Below are positions 1 to 12,075 of a DNA stretch of 64,000 nt, piece by piece. A program made the translations under genes and the position numbers. Every line of letters begins with the position of its first letter. Position 1 is the stretch's first letter. The notes beneath the pieces are model-generated. The model ran no database searches and was not told where the DNA came from. It worked only from the letters and a program-made list of their open reading frames with translations. Source of the DNA: Sesamum alatum (lineage: Eukaryota > Streptophyta > Magnoliopsida > Lamiales > Pedaliaceae); assembly GCA_034509735.1 (NCBI GenBank), contig JACGWO010000005.1, positions 38,098,479-38,162,478 on the forward strand, written 5' to 3'.

Positions 1-151
1 TTCTGTCGAGCGGATATGTATTGAGCCATAGCTGATCGCGAAAACAGATGCCGGTCATGTCTGTTCCCGGCGGCGGTGGCGCCGCCACAGGGGGAGGAGG
101 GACGCCACCATCCAACGCGGCGGCTGGTGGGATCATCGGCGTCGTTGCCAT
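1..151 (-). CDS. MED6: Mediator complex subunit 6, first exon (partial)
   Basis: MED6 is a head-module subunit of Mediator, the nuclear complex that links transcription factors to RNA polymerase II. The minus strand opens with ATG at 151-149 and stays open for 50 codons to the window edge. A Pro/Ala-rich leader of about 28 residues is followed by [20 protein letters not shown], the hallmark N-terminus of plant MED6 (sequence recognised from family knowledge). Only this part of exon 1 is inside the window; the rest of the roughly 250-residue protein lies to the left. The start is the first ATG in the frame and sits just before the conserved block. Confidence is high for identity, lower for where exon 1 ends. 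Confidence 0.9.
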   Translation of the reverse strand, partial: MATTPMIPPAAALDGGVPPPPVAAPPPPGTDMTGICFRDQLWLNTYPLDR

Positions 152-571
152 TGTTGTGTAGTTAATACGGTTGTACTAAAATGTAATCTAAGCCATTTGT
201 GTATACCTAAAATCTGAAAGGGGACAAACTATAGAAAGAAAAATAAAAGGGCATATTCTGATATGACCCCCATAGTTCTAGAAATATAAAATTGCCCCCA
301 CATTTTTCTCGTAATACCATTAAATGAAATTTATAATTTCTAAACTAAAATTAAGCACTAGGCCATGTTTGTTTCTTGCATTCTAATGGGAAAACTATTA
401 AATAAAATACTATCTCAATTTAAATTGTAGTAAAGTCGATTGTAGGACAAAATGTGTCTTTTTTATAAAATAAACTATAAATTAAGTCATATTTAACTAC
501 AATTTTCTGACATCATACTTGTAGTAACTTGATTGTATGTAATAATGATGATCTCGACAGAATTACATTGG
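152..571. other. Upstream region of MED6, no gene seen
   Basis: This AT-rich stretch lies upstream of the MED6 start on the minus strand and should include its promoter and 5' leader. I saw no clear TATA box, open frame or repeat. Confidence 0.5.
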
Positions 572-1094
572 AGGAACAATTACATTGTCCTCCCTTGAAG
601 TTTAGCATAATTACATGTAGATTTCATGTGGTCTGAAAAAATGTAGTACCCTTGAGTTTGTTTACATTTAATAAATAGTCAAAATTCATTGAGTTGGTTG
701 GTATTAGCAAAAAATATTTAAATAAAAATTCACATTTATCCTTAATCGGCTTATTACTGTTTATTGCATAGCAAATAAATAAACTACCCTAATAAGGGTG
801 AAAACATATCTCCTCACATGCATTAGTGTGTGAAGATGTATAAGCAAAATTGGTTTAAAAAAAGATTTATTTGATCTGCAATAAGTTAATAATAAGTCAA
901 TCGAGAGTAAATATGAATTTTCATTCAATTCTTTTTGCTAATATCAGCGAATTCAGTGAATTTTGACTAACGGATAGATCTATTTGTTAAACTTAAACAA
1001 ACGTCAGGGGTACTAGTTAGATGCAATTTTTCAAACTACATGGGATCTACGTGTAATTACATCATACCTTAGGGGAGAGCGGTGTAATTATCTC
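572..1094. mobile_element. Degenerate fold-back element (MITE)
   Basis: The two ends are imperfect inverted complements. The left end reads outward from a GGAACAATTACATTG-like terminus, and the right end closes with a GGTGTAATTATCTC-like terminus. Inside, the TCAAAATTCATTGA and TCAGTGAATTTTGA stretches also pair. The flanks TTACATTGG (563-571) and TTACATTTA (1095-1103) match at 7 of 9 bases, so the target duplication is only tentative. The right half resembles a stretch near 53155-53385, which shows that the sequence is dispersed. Confidence 0.5.
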
Positions 1095-1103
1095 TTACAT
1101 TTA

Positions 1104-2006
1104 CACCCTTGATCTATGTCTATTTAGACAAACTACCTCTGTCTCTTGCTTAATTAAAAAAATCACCCTAGCAGCAAAAACACAAAGGTAATTTATGCAA
1201 TCATGTTAACGTTTTTAGGGGTGTACATGTACTTTTTCAAAAAGAATAGATGATTTTTTATAAATAATATTAATGTTTTTTTTATGGGTATATATATAAT
1301 TTTTTAAAAATATAAATAATTTATGTAAATAAACCGTGGGCATGGGATTGCAAATAGAATTATCCATATATTTTTTGATTGAAAGTTGCATATCCAAAAT
1401 GTAAAGCATAAAAGATGATTATAAGAGAGATAGGGTGTGGAAGTGTTTCTAATTTTGGGCCTTCCTTTCAGGGGAACCTCTTTCCCAACACCACCCTCCA
1501 ACAAACAGTTTTCCTCCACAGATTGAATCTGAATTTCTCAACTTTCCGTGCTTGTTCCACCGCCCCCAAGCAATTCCCACGCAAGAATTTCCAGCAAGAT
1601 TTCCATATTGATTGATATCAAAACTGTTGGATGTCCAAGAATTTTCCCTGTCATGCCATTTTTGATCTTTGCACAATCCTTTCAATGAACTGATCAACCC
1701 TTTTACAAGGATTGCAACAGATCAAAACATTCCATGTAATCCACAGAAACATATCATTCTCCTTCCCCTGAGGTAATGATGACATGTTAGCTTCATGTTT
1801 GTAGAATTGTCCCAATGAGGGATATTATTGTTCTGTTGTTGTGTCATCCTGTACTTGGCTTGGCAATTCTGTTGATGCAATTGCATTGTCCGGGTCCCAG
1901 TTTTTCTTCCTCAAGTTTGTGTCTTTACGTTGGAAATTTATCATCACCATTCTCACTTGTCATTCATTAGGAGAAGATTGGATACAAGATAAGGAAGGAA
2001 ACACGA
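1104..2006. other. Intergenic DNA and 5' leader of the DUF868 gene
   Basis: The first part is AT-rich with no feature. From about 1440 the base composition becomes more balanced, in keeping with a transcribed 5' leader for the plus-strand gene starting at 2007. Several short frames on both strands are not family-like. No TATA box could be placed with confidence. Confidence 0.4.
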
Positions 2007-2936
2007 ATGGCTTTTCGTGTTTCCACGAGAAATCATTCCATGTCGTCTTTACAACAACCCCTGGCTCAGAAACTAATGAATGATCCAGTGACGCCGAAAA
2101 CGGCGCAGAGTATGGTTACGTGCGTGTATCAGACACATATTGCTGGTTTTTGGCGTAATGTGACTATAGTGTGGAGCAAGAACCTCATGAATTACTCTCT
2201 AAGCATATCTGTGGAGAGCATTGACCATGATCAACCTTACATGTGCAAAATCGAACTTAAACCTTGGCATTTTTGGGCCAAGAGAGGGTATAGGACCTTT
2301 GAAGTTGATGGGCACCAACTCGACGCCTATTGGGACCTAAGATCAGCAAAATTTTCAGGCAGTCCAGAGCCCACTTCAGATTTTTATGTTGCATTAGTTT
2401 CTGAAGAAGAAGTGGTGTTATTGCTAGGGGACAGCAAGAAAAAGGCCTATAAGAGAACGAAAGGAAGGCCTGCCCTTGTGGAAGCTGTTATGTTCTACAA
2501 GAAAGAGCATGTTTTTGGCAAGAAATCGTTCTCCACGAGGGCTAAGTTTGATCAGAAGAAACGGGAGCACGAAATCGTTGTGGAGAGCTCGACCTCAGGG
2601 CCTAGAGAACCCGAAATGTGGATTAGCATAGACGGGATTGTGTTGATACACATAAAGAATTTGCAGTGGAAATTCAGGGGTAATCAGACTGTATTGGTGA
2701 ACAAGCAGCCGGTACAAGTGTTCTGGGACGTGCATGCTTGGTTGTTCTGTGCCCCGGGGTCGAGCCATGGCTTGTTCATCTTCAAGCCTGGTGAACCCGA
2801 AGCAGACAGCGATGTGGAAGATGAGACTCGCGGCGATGAGAGTGATTGTAGTGGCCCAAGCAAGTATTACTCAACGCTGAGCTATTCAAAGGCCTCTCAG
2901 TTCTGTCTTTTCCTATATGCATGGAAGATTGAGTGA
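2007..2936 (+). CDS. DUF868 family protein
   Basis: This single uninterrupted frame encodes 309 residues. It matches the plant-specific DUF868 family: a central conserved core with KIELKPWHFWAKRGYRTFEV (about residues 88-107), a VDGHQLDAYWDLR-like block, RPALVEAVMFYKKEHVFGKK, and the family's hallmark C-terminus FCLFLYAWKIE followed directly by the stop. DUF868 proteins are about 300 residues, so the length is normal and the gene looks intact. Their biochemical function is not established. The first ATG (2007) was used; a second in-frame ATG at 2040 is an equally plausible start because the extra 11 residues are not conserved in my memory of the family. No signal peptide or membrane segment is seen. 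Confidence 0.88.
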   Translation: MAFRVSTRNHSMSSLQQPLAQKLMNDPVTPKTAQSMVTCVYQTHIAGFWRNVTIVWSKNLMNYSLSISVESIDHDQPYMCKIELKPWHFWAKRGYRTFEVDGHQLDAYWDLRSAKFSGSPEPTSDFYVALVSEEEVVLLLGDSKKKAYKRTKGRPALVEAVMFYKKEHVFGKKSFSTRAKFDQKKREHEIVVESSTSGPREPEMWISIDGIVLIHIKNLQWKFRGNQTVLVNKQPVQVFWDVHAWLFCAPGSSHGLFIFKPGEPEADSDVEDETRGDESDCSGPSKYYSTLSYSKASQFCLFLYAWKIE

Positions 2937-3660
2937 GGAAAAAAGGCACGAGAAAAAGCTCGAAAATGGTGTGATCTCCCATGACTTGTAGGGTAAGTTT
3001 ATTCATGTTGTTGATGATACTGCTGGAACATGCTGGTTTAGTTTACAAGTCAAGTGTTAGAATAGAGAAGGCTGATGAGTTTTGTCCACTCATGCATACT
3101 TCAAATAGGCCACTGAATCATCTGAATTAGCAATCAGATAGCACGGCAGGTAGTTCCCTAACACACTGTATATGTACTTGATTTTTCATTTCTTGTGCCA
3201 ACAAAAAGGATACTACTAAAAAAGGATGTTCTTTCTATGTCATCATTCAACAACCATCAATCTCATTGTGCTGCATACTGACATTGATCACCATTTGTAA
3301 TTTTCCCTTATCCTGTCATCGACGTTGCCATTTATCACAGAGAAATGCAGCGCCTCGACCTTGCAACGAGGGCCGAAACTTAGTGCTACAGAGGACCTGG
3401 TCCAGAATGCAGCATCTGTGTTGCTCAGGACAGATTCTTGCAACATGATGTATGAGAAAGCCAGGCCGGCTTTTCGCCTCCCAAAGAAAATATTGAGATT
3501 CTTTACGTTTTACGGTATGTATATAAAATATTTTCTTGGAAATATAGCTGGTGTAAATTTCATAGACATGACGTGTATATGTTAAATGAAATACGACATC
3601 CAACCTTTGTTGTGACAGAAAATTCTCTGTACTGTTCCTATCAGGCTTTCTCATGGGGTT
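2937..3660 (+). other. 3' region of the DUF868 gene, possible 3'-UTR intron
   Basis: About 55 bases after the stop, a GTAAGTTT donor (near 2992) is followed by a pyrimidine-rich TTATCACAG acceptor near 3340 and a GC-richer block of about 180 bases, which in turn meets GTATGT. This could be a spliced 3' UTR or an independent non-coding transcript. The frame at 3325-3585 has no recognisable family. Confidence 0.3.
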
Positions 3661-3830
3661 CTTTGGTTTTGGGTAATGAGAGAATGAATATGTAGCCCAA
3701 TAAGTTTCCTTATATTGGGCTTCTCAGTAAGGCCCAGCAGCTCGTATATAGTCATGGGCTTTTGATTCATTGCACCAAGTAACGGAGGAGAAGTGCCATA
3801 TTATCTTTCTTTCATTTTCTTTTTTTTTTT

Positions 3831-4255
3831 TGGTTAAATTACGACGAGCTCTTATGAAATTTGATAAAATGATCATCTAACAACTAACTCAATCCGTTTA
3901 AATTTTTATTAATTTTTTGTGATGAACTAATCAAAATGCCCTTATAGACTATGAATTATAATTTTATTTATTTTTAAAAAAAATAAATTTTTTTTTATGA
4001 ACTAAGTGGGTAATTTTTTTTTTTTTTTTAAATTTTTCATCCATTTCATCTGTTTTTCTCTTTACAACTTTTCAATTCTTTTTTAAGAAAAGGAAAAGAA
4101 AATAAAAGAAGGGTAAAGTAGACAATTTCAATCTTCCATTCAAGGACTTCATAATTTCATTAAACATTAGGGGATATTGATAATTTTCAAACAACGAGGG
4201 GGTATTTATTATTATATCAACCCTCAAAAAACTCGTTATAATTTACTTCATTTTC
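3831..4255. mobile_element. MITE copy, GTAAATTA-terminus family (degraded)
   Basis: The left end (GGTTAAATTACGACGAGCTC) and right end (AACTCGTTATAATTTACT) are inverted complements. The inner right arm carries the family signature AAACAACGAGGGGGTATTT. This is the longer variant with an internal spacer, as at 53481-54226. The flanks are T-rich, so no target duplication could be fixed. Confidence 0.5.
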
Positions 4256-6660
4256 TTTTTGTAATAATTAAAAAACAGAAGAGACAATCAACACAATAAT
4301 TCTCTTTGAGCGTGATCATAATAATCCCCAACTCCTTTGAAATCCTTTATGGGAGTGATCATAGGAATCCTCAACTATTTTGAAACTCTCCTTGAATGTG
4401 ATTGCAGAAAATCTCAAATTTATGTGAAATGCAAATTTGAGCTATAATAACTACTAAAAGGATGATTTCGTCGTCACAACCCCGTGCAGATGTCAAGTGG
4501 GCTCGAACTACATACATAATTCTCAAATAAATTCGTATTTAAATCAATTCGATCTCATAATATATCTCGTAAAAAAGCACATTAACTTTTTTACTTGAAC
4601 CGTCGTACTCGCCTAAAGGGAAGTCAATTCCTTGCAACCGTAGTCCAAAAAATAGGCTCAACATTGGTGACAAATCCTACGGTTTCGATGGTTAAGATTG
4701 TCAAAGCAAGTTGCCAAAACTTGACAACCCACGCAAATTCAAGAAAATTTGAGAGGGACAAGTAGCCTTATATGACCACATCGTAACTGTCCAAATTTGA
4801 ACCCAATGTCTAGTTGTGTAGCCAAATGATGTATGTGCACATCAAGATTTGGTACACCGTAGCTAGTTGCAATTTTGGTTACACTTTTCTTTATTTCAAG
4901 GGATTTTACAATAGGGGACGGCATTCGGTTTTGGAATTTAATTTTTATCGTATATGATAATGATCCCTTATTTGAGTGATGAGATTTAGGTCTTACAATT
5001 AAAAGATTTTGGTTTATTTTTATTTTAGTTTGTTAATTATTTTTAATGTGTTGGTTGATTTATAAATATTAATGTAATATGTGCTGAATGTTGTAAAAAT
5101 AATTTGTTGGTTGATTTAAAACTATCGATGTATTTTTTTTTAAAAAAAAATCATCACAATATAGGAAGTTGTTGAGTTTGGATTAAAATGAGTTTGACTA
5201 AGAAAATTAAATTTATTTAATTACATGTAATATAGTTTGATTGGTTATTAATTAAATTTGAGTAGTATGATGTTTTATTTTATGCAATTTGAACTTAGAG
5301 GTTGGGCAATGGGGTAAGGTGTCCAAAGCTTTAATGTTTGAAGTAATTGTTTTCTTGGTTTTAAATCAAATATAGATTCTATTAAAATTTAGAAAAATGC
5401 CCTATTGTTGCTAATTCTATCAAAAAAAATTGAAGATATTGACTAAAATCAATTATATATAAAATGATGTCATGAACTATATCTATTGCCTAAAAAAAGA
5501 ATAATTAAACGTTTTAAAAGTCATGCTAATCATGTTGAAAATATTCAAGAGTTCACTTAAAATTAAAGAAAACTTAATAAATGTACTAGTGATGTAAAAG
5601 AAGAGGCGGATGCATTTTGGAAGCATTTGGATTGATGTAAGTCAAAAGTATAATGTTTTAAATGTGTTTGTTTGACGATAGATTTTCAAACGATTATAAC
5701 TTTTGATCTAGAGGAGTTATGAGTGATGTACCTATCGTTTTAATCATCTTCTCAAGGGAAACCTAACTTCCTCACCACTCTTGTTGTGAGAGGGCACTGT
5801 TCGTCATAAAATCTATCATTTCGACCACTGCCCAATGTTTCTTTAATTTTTTAATTTCTCAATTAACTTTACTTCATTTTCATTTCTTTTATAGTTACCA
5901 TTCGGGCCTCATATATTATTAAATTATACTAGAATGTTAAGGTATTTAATTTTTAAGTTGAATTTTATAGCTTTTTGAGATAATCCAAAGTTCCCCTCAA
6001 CCAACTTATAAGACCAAACTTAATTTTCCCTCATAAACTAATTTAATTCCTTAATTACTTAGTTCATGACTTTACAACAATCTTGTACCCAAAATTTGTA
6101 GAAATAATTAATGTCTAAGAGTAGACACGTGCACGTGCACGTGCAAGTTGGGTGTGGTGAAGAGTCCAAAGAACAACCCTAAAAATGCCAAAAAGGAAGA
6201 ATAAAACATGTGCTTAGCATTAAGGTGTGTTTGTGGGGAAGGGGTGATTTTCAAGGGCCACGCTTTGGATTGAATCAAGGAGACAGGACCAGTACTCACA
6301 CACTCTTCATAATGCACTAATATTAAGAAGAGAATGTTTGCTACATTACATTGATTAGTGGGCAATCTTCTTTTTTTATTCATTAACATCTCCAAGAAAT
6401 TAAAGTGACCCTAAGTACAAAGAAAAACAATTAATGTATTACACAAAGACTACTGTCTGAACTATACACTAATTTATAATTACATAAAGTTGTTGTCACT
6501 TTCTTGCAGTACCCCTTTTACCTAATTATTAATCATAATTATAGTGCTATAATTACATTCCCCTTTTAGCTAGAGATACTTCTTAATATCTTAAAATTTC
6601 TTAAATGATATCGAAAAAATTGAATAATAATTGTTATATATGATTTAATAGTTCGGATTT
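4256..6660. other. AT-rich intergenic DNA without a gene
   Basis: I saw no family-like open frame, RNA gene or clear repeat. One local oddity is a GTGCACGTGCACGTGCA palindromic run near 6127-6144, which contains overlapping CACGTG (G-box) cores. It is isolated and has no nearby gene start. Confidence 0.45.
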
Positions 6661-6930
6661 CACTACAAAAAAAAGCTCAACAACTATGGAAAAAAATCAG
6701 TTTCGGACTAATTAGTATGTTAAATTCTCGTTGCTAATCTACATTATATAATATAATGTTATGAATTTAGCAGGAAATTTATGTACTTGCTAACGAATTT
6801 AACAATTGATTCTTTAAAATATATATTAAATAATATAGATTAGCAATGAGAATTTTATTTATTAATTTAGCTAGACGGTGATTTCAGCATCGAATTTTTT
6901 GTAAATATTGAACCATTTTCCTATACCGTT
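6661..6930. mobile_element. Possible CACTA-type MITE, left end
   Basis: CACTACAAAAAAAAGCTC at 6661 has the form of a CACTA/EnSpm terminal repeat. The stretch contains an imperfect internal inverted repeat: ATTCTCGTTGCTAATCTA near 6724 against TAGATTAGCAATGAGAAT near 6836. The right terminus is not clear. Confidence 0.35.
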
Positions 6931-6941
6931 GATTTCGGCGT

Positions 6942-7225
6942 AAATGCTTTTTTGGTCCCGTAAAATTAGGACATTATTTGTTTTGGTACCACAACTTAGG
7001 TAGGTTGTTGTTTTAGTCCCATAAAACACGTTTTTTAGTTTTTTTGGTTCCAAAATGTCACGTTTTTCAATTTTTTTTGTTCCAATTTTAATTTTTTGGT
7101 CCCAAGATATCATGTCATTTTTTGGATCTAAAAAATTGAAAACGTGTTTTATGGGATTAAAAGAGCCACCTACCTAAATTATGGTACCAAAACAAATAAT
7201 ATCCTAATTTTACGGGATAAAAAAA
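6942..7225. mobile_element. Fold-back MITE with arms of about 110 bp
   Basis: The left arm (GGTCCCGTAAAATTAGGACA onwards) is repeated as its reverse complement at the right end (TATCCTAATTTTACGGGAT). The arms also share the AACTTAGGTAGGT and CCCATAAAACACGTTTT blocks. There is no coding potential. The exact ends and target duplication are unresolved. Confidence 0.6.
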
Positions 7226-7648
7226 CAGTTTGCCTGCTGATTTACTACAATTTAGAGATCCTCATATATATCTCGCTCGCGTGCTACTTTTATGGTTCTT
7301 GAATTGTGGGGGTCATGATTATAGTCATGATTAAAGGAGTTAACTATGAAATTAAGATAGCAAGGCAATGATGGGTTCATCATAGTAACATGATTCTTTC
7401 AACTTTTTTGAGAAGATATAAAAATTAATACATTCTCATCACATCATGATCTAATGATGATGGCTATGATTACATCAAAAGTCAGAGTTAAAATTAGACC
7501 ATCTTTTTTCTCAAAGTACAAATCATGATCACACCTAATGATCTAGCTAGAGTTGGAAAGTAAATCAACCTCATCATCATGATGATCAAGAACACTAGTC
7601 TTTAATTCCTACTTGATCATCAATATTTTTATATATATTTTTCAATAA

Positions 7649-8830
7649 TTAATTCTTGGACTGGTTTGGGTTTTGGATTGAGAACTGGGGTTGATGATGC
7701 ATGGGAAAATTCATGGAGTAATTCACAAATGGTGAAAATCCAAGATTTGCTGCATTGTTGTGATCAATCTTGTGGCCTAATGCTTCAAGTGCTTTCACCT
7801 GTGATCTGAGGAATTTGAGGTAGTTTGCAGCCTCATCAAGCATGGATGCTGTGTCCATTTTGCTCCCTCCGGGCACCAGCTTCTGCAAAACCCTAATTCT
7901 CTCGCTGATTCTCTCCCTCCTCTGCCGTGCCGCCACCGTCTGGGGGTCGTTCGATATGCGCACGTTCTTGCGTTTCGGCTTCTCCACCGTCTCCAGGCCG
8001 AAGTTCACCGGCCTGAAGGCGGCCGCGCGGTAGATCATCTCTTTCATCTGAGCAATCGCCTCCGCGTCGGGCTCGTCGGCCGAGGAGGATGCCGACGAGC
8101 TTGGCTGCTGGAAATTGATGTTTGATGATGAATCTAATCTGGGCTTTTTGGCTGAGTAGTAATTATTTGGTTGATGATGAAAATCAAGATTTTGTTGATG
8201 ACTTTCTGGTCTCTTTCTCTTGCTGGAATTAATAGGGTGGTGGTGATGATTTTGGACTGATTGATCGTCGTGTACTGACAACACGGCCGTGTCTGAATCC
8301 TTGCCAAGACGTTTGGTGGTTTCCTCAGACAGTAAAACGGCTGATGGGACAGATTTGAAGGTCCACAAGCTTCTGCAGTCGGAGAAGATCATCGACATCC
8401 CATCGTCTTCAACCGATGCGGTATCCGTCTGGCTGTTGGAGGCCGACAGCAGGCAATCAAGGGACTCGAGGGAGCCGGCCGTGTTGGCCGAGATTACGGG
8501 CTTCTTCATTGCATTACTTCGTGCAATCCCAGAATCAAGAATTAGGCCATTTTGTTGATTAATGTCTTCAAAGGAAGAATGCAGCATTTCTGCAGCATTA
8601 ATGGCTACTGATGATCCCCCCCAACTATTGACATGACCGTCTAATCTTGAATTCCACTCTGGCAAAACATTGGGGAAAACAGCATCATCAGTTGTCTGAA
8701 TCTGATGAACTGGATTGAAACCATGATCTTTAGACATCATTATCATATCCATCTTGTCGGATCCAGGAATCATGATCAATCTCTGATCTTCAAGATCATC
8801 CTGCTGGTTGCTCCAATCAAGACCATCCAT
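7649..8830 (-). CDS. bHLH87: Atypical bHLH transcription factor, bHLH87-like
   Basis: This intronless frame of 393 residues starts at ATG 8830 and ends in TAA at 7649. The bHLH domain lies at about residues 295-345: [20 protein letters not shown], then the loop [17 protein letters not shown] and helix 2. The basic region has Gln and Ala where canonical E-box binders have the His and Glu of the H-E-R motif, which is typical of the HECATE/INDEHISCENT/bHLH87 clade. The preceding block, [20 protein letters not shown] at about 254-273, is also clade-typical; the remaining N-terminus is Ser/Asn/His-rich and variable. The product is a predicted nuclear regulator. Clade members act in gynoecium, fruit-patterning and meristem development, but the role of this gene is inferred only. 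The gene looks intact. Confidence 0.9.
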   Translation of the reverse strand: MDGLDWSNQQDDLEDQRLIMIPGSDKMDMIMMSKDHGFNPVHQIQTTDDAVFPNVLPEWNSRLDGHVNSWGGSSVAINAAEMLHSSFEDINQQNGLILDSGIARSNAMKKPVISANTAGSLESLDCLLSASNSQTDTASVEDDGMSMIFSDCRSLWTFKSVPSAVLLSEETTKRLGKDSDTAVLSVHDDQSVQNHHHHPINSSKRKRPESHQQNLDFHHQPNNYYSAKKPRLDSSSNINFQQPSSSASSSADEPDAEAIAQMKEMIYRAAAFRPVNFGLETVEKPKRKNVRISNDPQTVAARQRRERISERIRVLQKLVPGGSKMDTASMLDEAANYLKFLRSQVKALEALGHKIDHNNAANLGFSPFVNYSMNFPMHHQPQFSIQNPNQSKN

Positions 8831-9445
8831 TTGATCAAAACAATCCCTTTAGCCAGCCCACAAAATTGAACCATTCAATCAGCACAAAACAAGACTCAAA
8901 TGAACACAAACAAGTAGACAAGAAATTCAAGAAAACTAAGAATACACATACATATATATATATATATATAGATACCTTGTTCAAATACGACACGCTGCTT
9001 AATTATAACCTCGGAAGGTTATAATTACACAGATTACGATATAGATATGTATCGAGGAGGACGAGAGCGTGAACTCGAATATTATTGATGAGGTTGAGAA
9101 GAATCGAGCACCAGCAGCTCCAACCACCACCTTAAACTCGAAACTGAAAACCTTGAAGAAAAACAGGCCATTGCCAACGTCAGTTTCAGCTGCTAAATTT
9201 TGTCCGAATCTCCGAAATCGAGACAAAAAAAAGCAGAAATTCATGTAACTGCTGGCTCAATTAGCTTGCAAAGATGAAAAATGCCAAAAAACAGTAAATG
9301 CCATCATGAAACAAAAAAAAGAAGGATCTCTTTTGTGATATATATACATTATAATTATATATATGTAGAGATAAGCATAGAAGAAGAATTTCTTGGACAT
9401 ACCTTAAAACATGCAGTTTTGAGGAGCAAATGTTGAAATTGGTAT
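8831..9445 (-). other. Probable spliced 5' leader of the bHLH gene
   Basis: On the minus strand, AAGGTATGTCC near 9403 and AAGGTATC near 8977 resemble splice donors. A CTAAAG acceptor lies about 15 bases before the bHLH start. Together they suggest one or two introns in the 5' untranslated region. The frame at 8999-9244 has no recognisable family and probably lies in this leader or its introns. Confidence 0.35.
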
Positions 9446-9473
9446 TAGGACATGTTGGTTGGAAGAGATGATG

Positions 9474-9481
9474 CTTATATA
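9474..9481 (-). promoter_or_regulatory. TATA box upstream of the bHLH gene
   Basis: The minus strand reads TATATAAG here. That is about 30 bases before the likely transcription start near 9445 and the inferred leader exon. Confidence 0.5.
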
Positions 9482-9489
9482 GAATATTA

Positions 9490-11249
9490 GATGATGAATT
9501 CTAACATTAAAAGAAGGTTCCTATTTCAATAATATATATATTATTACAGCAATAAATGTTATTTGAATGAAGAATTTAAATAAAATAATAATTAATATGT
9601 ATATTTTAATTCTTTCTTTTTTTTAGATGGAAATTGGAGTTGACAGGAGATGCAAATGGTTTTGAAAAGATAAGGGTTTATGGTCAGTTTGGTGGGGCTG
9701 TAAGAAGTGAGTAGTTCTGCAGATCAAGAGCATATGAATATTTATATATATTTATTTTTCTTGAATTAATTAATTATATTTTTTATTAATTAAATATAAT
9801 ATTTTAATTTATTTGAAAATTTTATAGGAGTGGGGAGAGGTCTGAGAGTCTGACCTGCTTTAGTTTTGGCTGCTGATGCTTTGCTTTGGCATGCGCTCTG
9901 TAAAGATTGAGAAATACTGGAGAATATGAGATTAAAATATGAGTATTTTTGTAGGCTGCTACTTTTTAGTGCTAATCATACTTTAATCATAGCCAATTAA
10001 TTTTTCCTAATAAATTGTTCTAACTTTTTACCTTTCACCTTTCCCACCAGTACTCCTCCTTTTCTCCCCTCTACTTTTTGACTGTGATACAAAGGTAAAT
10101 CATACGAAATCTCCTTAGTAATTGCATCCATTCAAACTATTTGGATTGATGAATTTAGATTTGATTGAATAATTTAGAGAAAAAGAAAAATTCGAATAAC
10201 GCCATTATCAGAAAATTTGAAATATTTCATCAATATTCAACATATCATATATATAATTCAAAATTAGAGTCGGAAGAATTGAATTTTTTTGAATTTATAA
10301 TTAACTGTCCCAATGAGTTCAAATGACTTGTTGTTAGGGATTTAAAATTCATAATTCCAAATCTATAAATCCAAATATAACACTGTAATATAGAGAACTT
10401 TTTATGATTATCGATACATAAAACTCTAGTACTATTGCTTCTCTTAAGTATTTAATACGTTATTTCCTTTCTAGCATTGATCATCAAAATAATGGTGAAT
10501 GACGTTGATTAAACTTTTCAAAACATATTATAAAATACTTGAGAGCTTAAAATTTAAATTAAAAAGTATGTGGTAAAAAGCTTATATAGATGTTAAAAAA
10601 ATTTTAAGACAAAAAAAATAATTACCAACTTAGTTTCTTATAATTAATTACAAAACTATCATTACTAACATCTTTCAATGTTATTTTATCCAAACCCTTA
10701 AAAACTTACTCTTAAAATAAGATTTGTAACCTCTAAAAATATTTTATAAGAGCATAAGCTTATAAAATAGAACTCATGAGACGTTTTAAATAATTTACCC
10801 AAACCCCTCTTAATTAATATTTCACAGGATGTATTCACATTGGTAGATAGCTGTATTCTTGACTTTGCAAATATATTTTCATTGCAAATTATAAACCAAA
10901 CAAGTGGAAATTAAATGGAAAAAATAAAATCTTGAGAGAATATCTCTCCCTCTATATATATATATATATATGAATGATGATGAATAGTTTGTTAGGATTG
11001 ATATGTTTAATGAAACATGCATAATATGATAGTAGTGGGATGGGATGATTTGGACCTTGGAGTATATATATATATATATATATAGAATTAAATTAAATTC
11101 GTACATAACACGGGTCACACGCTAGTATATATATATAAAAGGGATGTTTGGCAGTGCAAGCTGCAACTTGCTACTAGCTACGATTTTGTCTCTCTCTCTC
11201 AACATTAATTCACATCTCAAAACAATCCATCCTTTTAATTGGAAATATA
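9490..11249. other. Promoter-side and AT-rich intergenic DNA, no gene
   Basis: This region contains (TA)n runs near 10950-10970, 11060-11080 and 11125-11137 and low-complexity AT stretches. The short frames are not family-like. The first several hundred bases are the upstream region of the bHLH gene. Confidence 0.4.
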
Positions 11250-11790
11250 GTATTTGGTTTAAATATATCTTTGGTCTTGTAATTTTGGCACTTTGGTATT
11301 ATTATTTTTTATTTTTTAGGATTCCAAAAGAGTTCTGTAACCTTCTGATATTTTGTAATTTTGGTCTTTTCGATGTTGGATTTTACAAAAGTCGTCGGAA
11401 GATATCGTGTGCGTCTCATGTGGTTCATTTAAATTGGGGTTTTTGTTCGGATTGGTTCACTTGTGCCAACAAGAACGGAAAATTAAAAAACAAAATGACG
11501 TAGCACATGATTTATTCCGACAACTTTTGCAAAATTCGTTACCAAAAGGACTAAAATGGCAAAATACCAAAAAATTACAGGACTTTTTTTGCAATTCCTA
11601 GAAAGATAAAGGATAAAAATGCCAAAATTGCGAGGGCAACATGATTTGTTCCGGCAACTTTTGTGAAATCCGGCACCGGAAGGACCAGAATCGCGAAATA
11701 TCAAAAAATTACAGGACTATTTTGCAACCCTAAAAAGATAAAGGATAAAAATGCCAAAGTGCTATAATTATAGGATCAAAAATTTATTAA
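11250..11790. mobile_element. Fold-back element with a duplicated right arm
   Basis: The left arm (GTAATTTTGGCACTTTGG... near 11278) is the reverse complement of the right end (CCAAAGTGCTATAATTATAG near 11755). The inner right arm is present twice in tandem, about 11508-11627 and 11640-11758, sharing CAAAAAATTACAGGACT and AGATAAAGGATAAAAATGCC. There is no transposase, so this is a non-autonomous element. Confidence 0.55.
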
Positions 11791-11814
11791 AGCCAGAGTA
11801 TTTTTTGTGTCGTA

Positions 11815-12075
11815 ACTTCAGATTTTTTTTGTGTTTTTTTTTATAATTTTGATTTCATTTGTTATGAGATCTCACTTTTGGTTCTATAATTTTAAAAAAA
11901 TAGCATTTTTAGTCTCATGACACCCGAATCCATTAAATATTCAACAAAAAAGGGCATGCAGTCGTTAAGTGCATGAGACCGAAAATGTTGTAGCCCCAAC
12001 GATCACGTGCTAAGCACGTGACAATTTTTATTAAAATGTTTAACAAAAAAGTATAATGAGACAAAAAATACTATT
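11815..12075. repeat. Imperfect inverted repeat
   Basis: TTTTGTTCAATA-like and TCTCATG-containing blocks on the left are mirrored as complements on the right, around a GATCACGTGCTAAGCACGTGAC core at about 12001-12022. This is probably another small fold-back MITE. The ends were not resolved. Confidence 0.35.

Noticed and set aside
3325..3585. 86-codon frame after the DUF868 gene
   Set aside because: No family resemblance; lies in a likely 3' UTR exon and runs through a GTATGT splice-donor-like site.
8289..8558. 89-codon plus-strand frame opposite the bHLH gene
   Set aside because: Antisense shadow of a well-supported coding exon.
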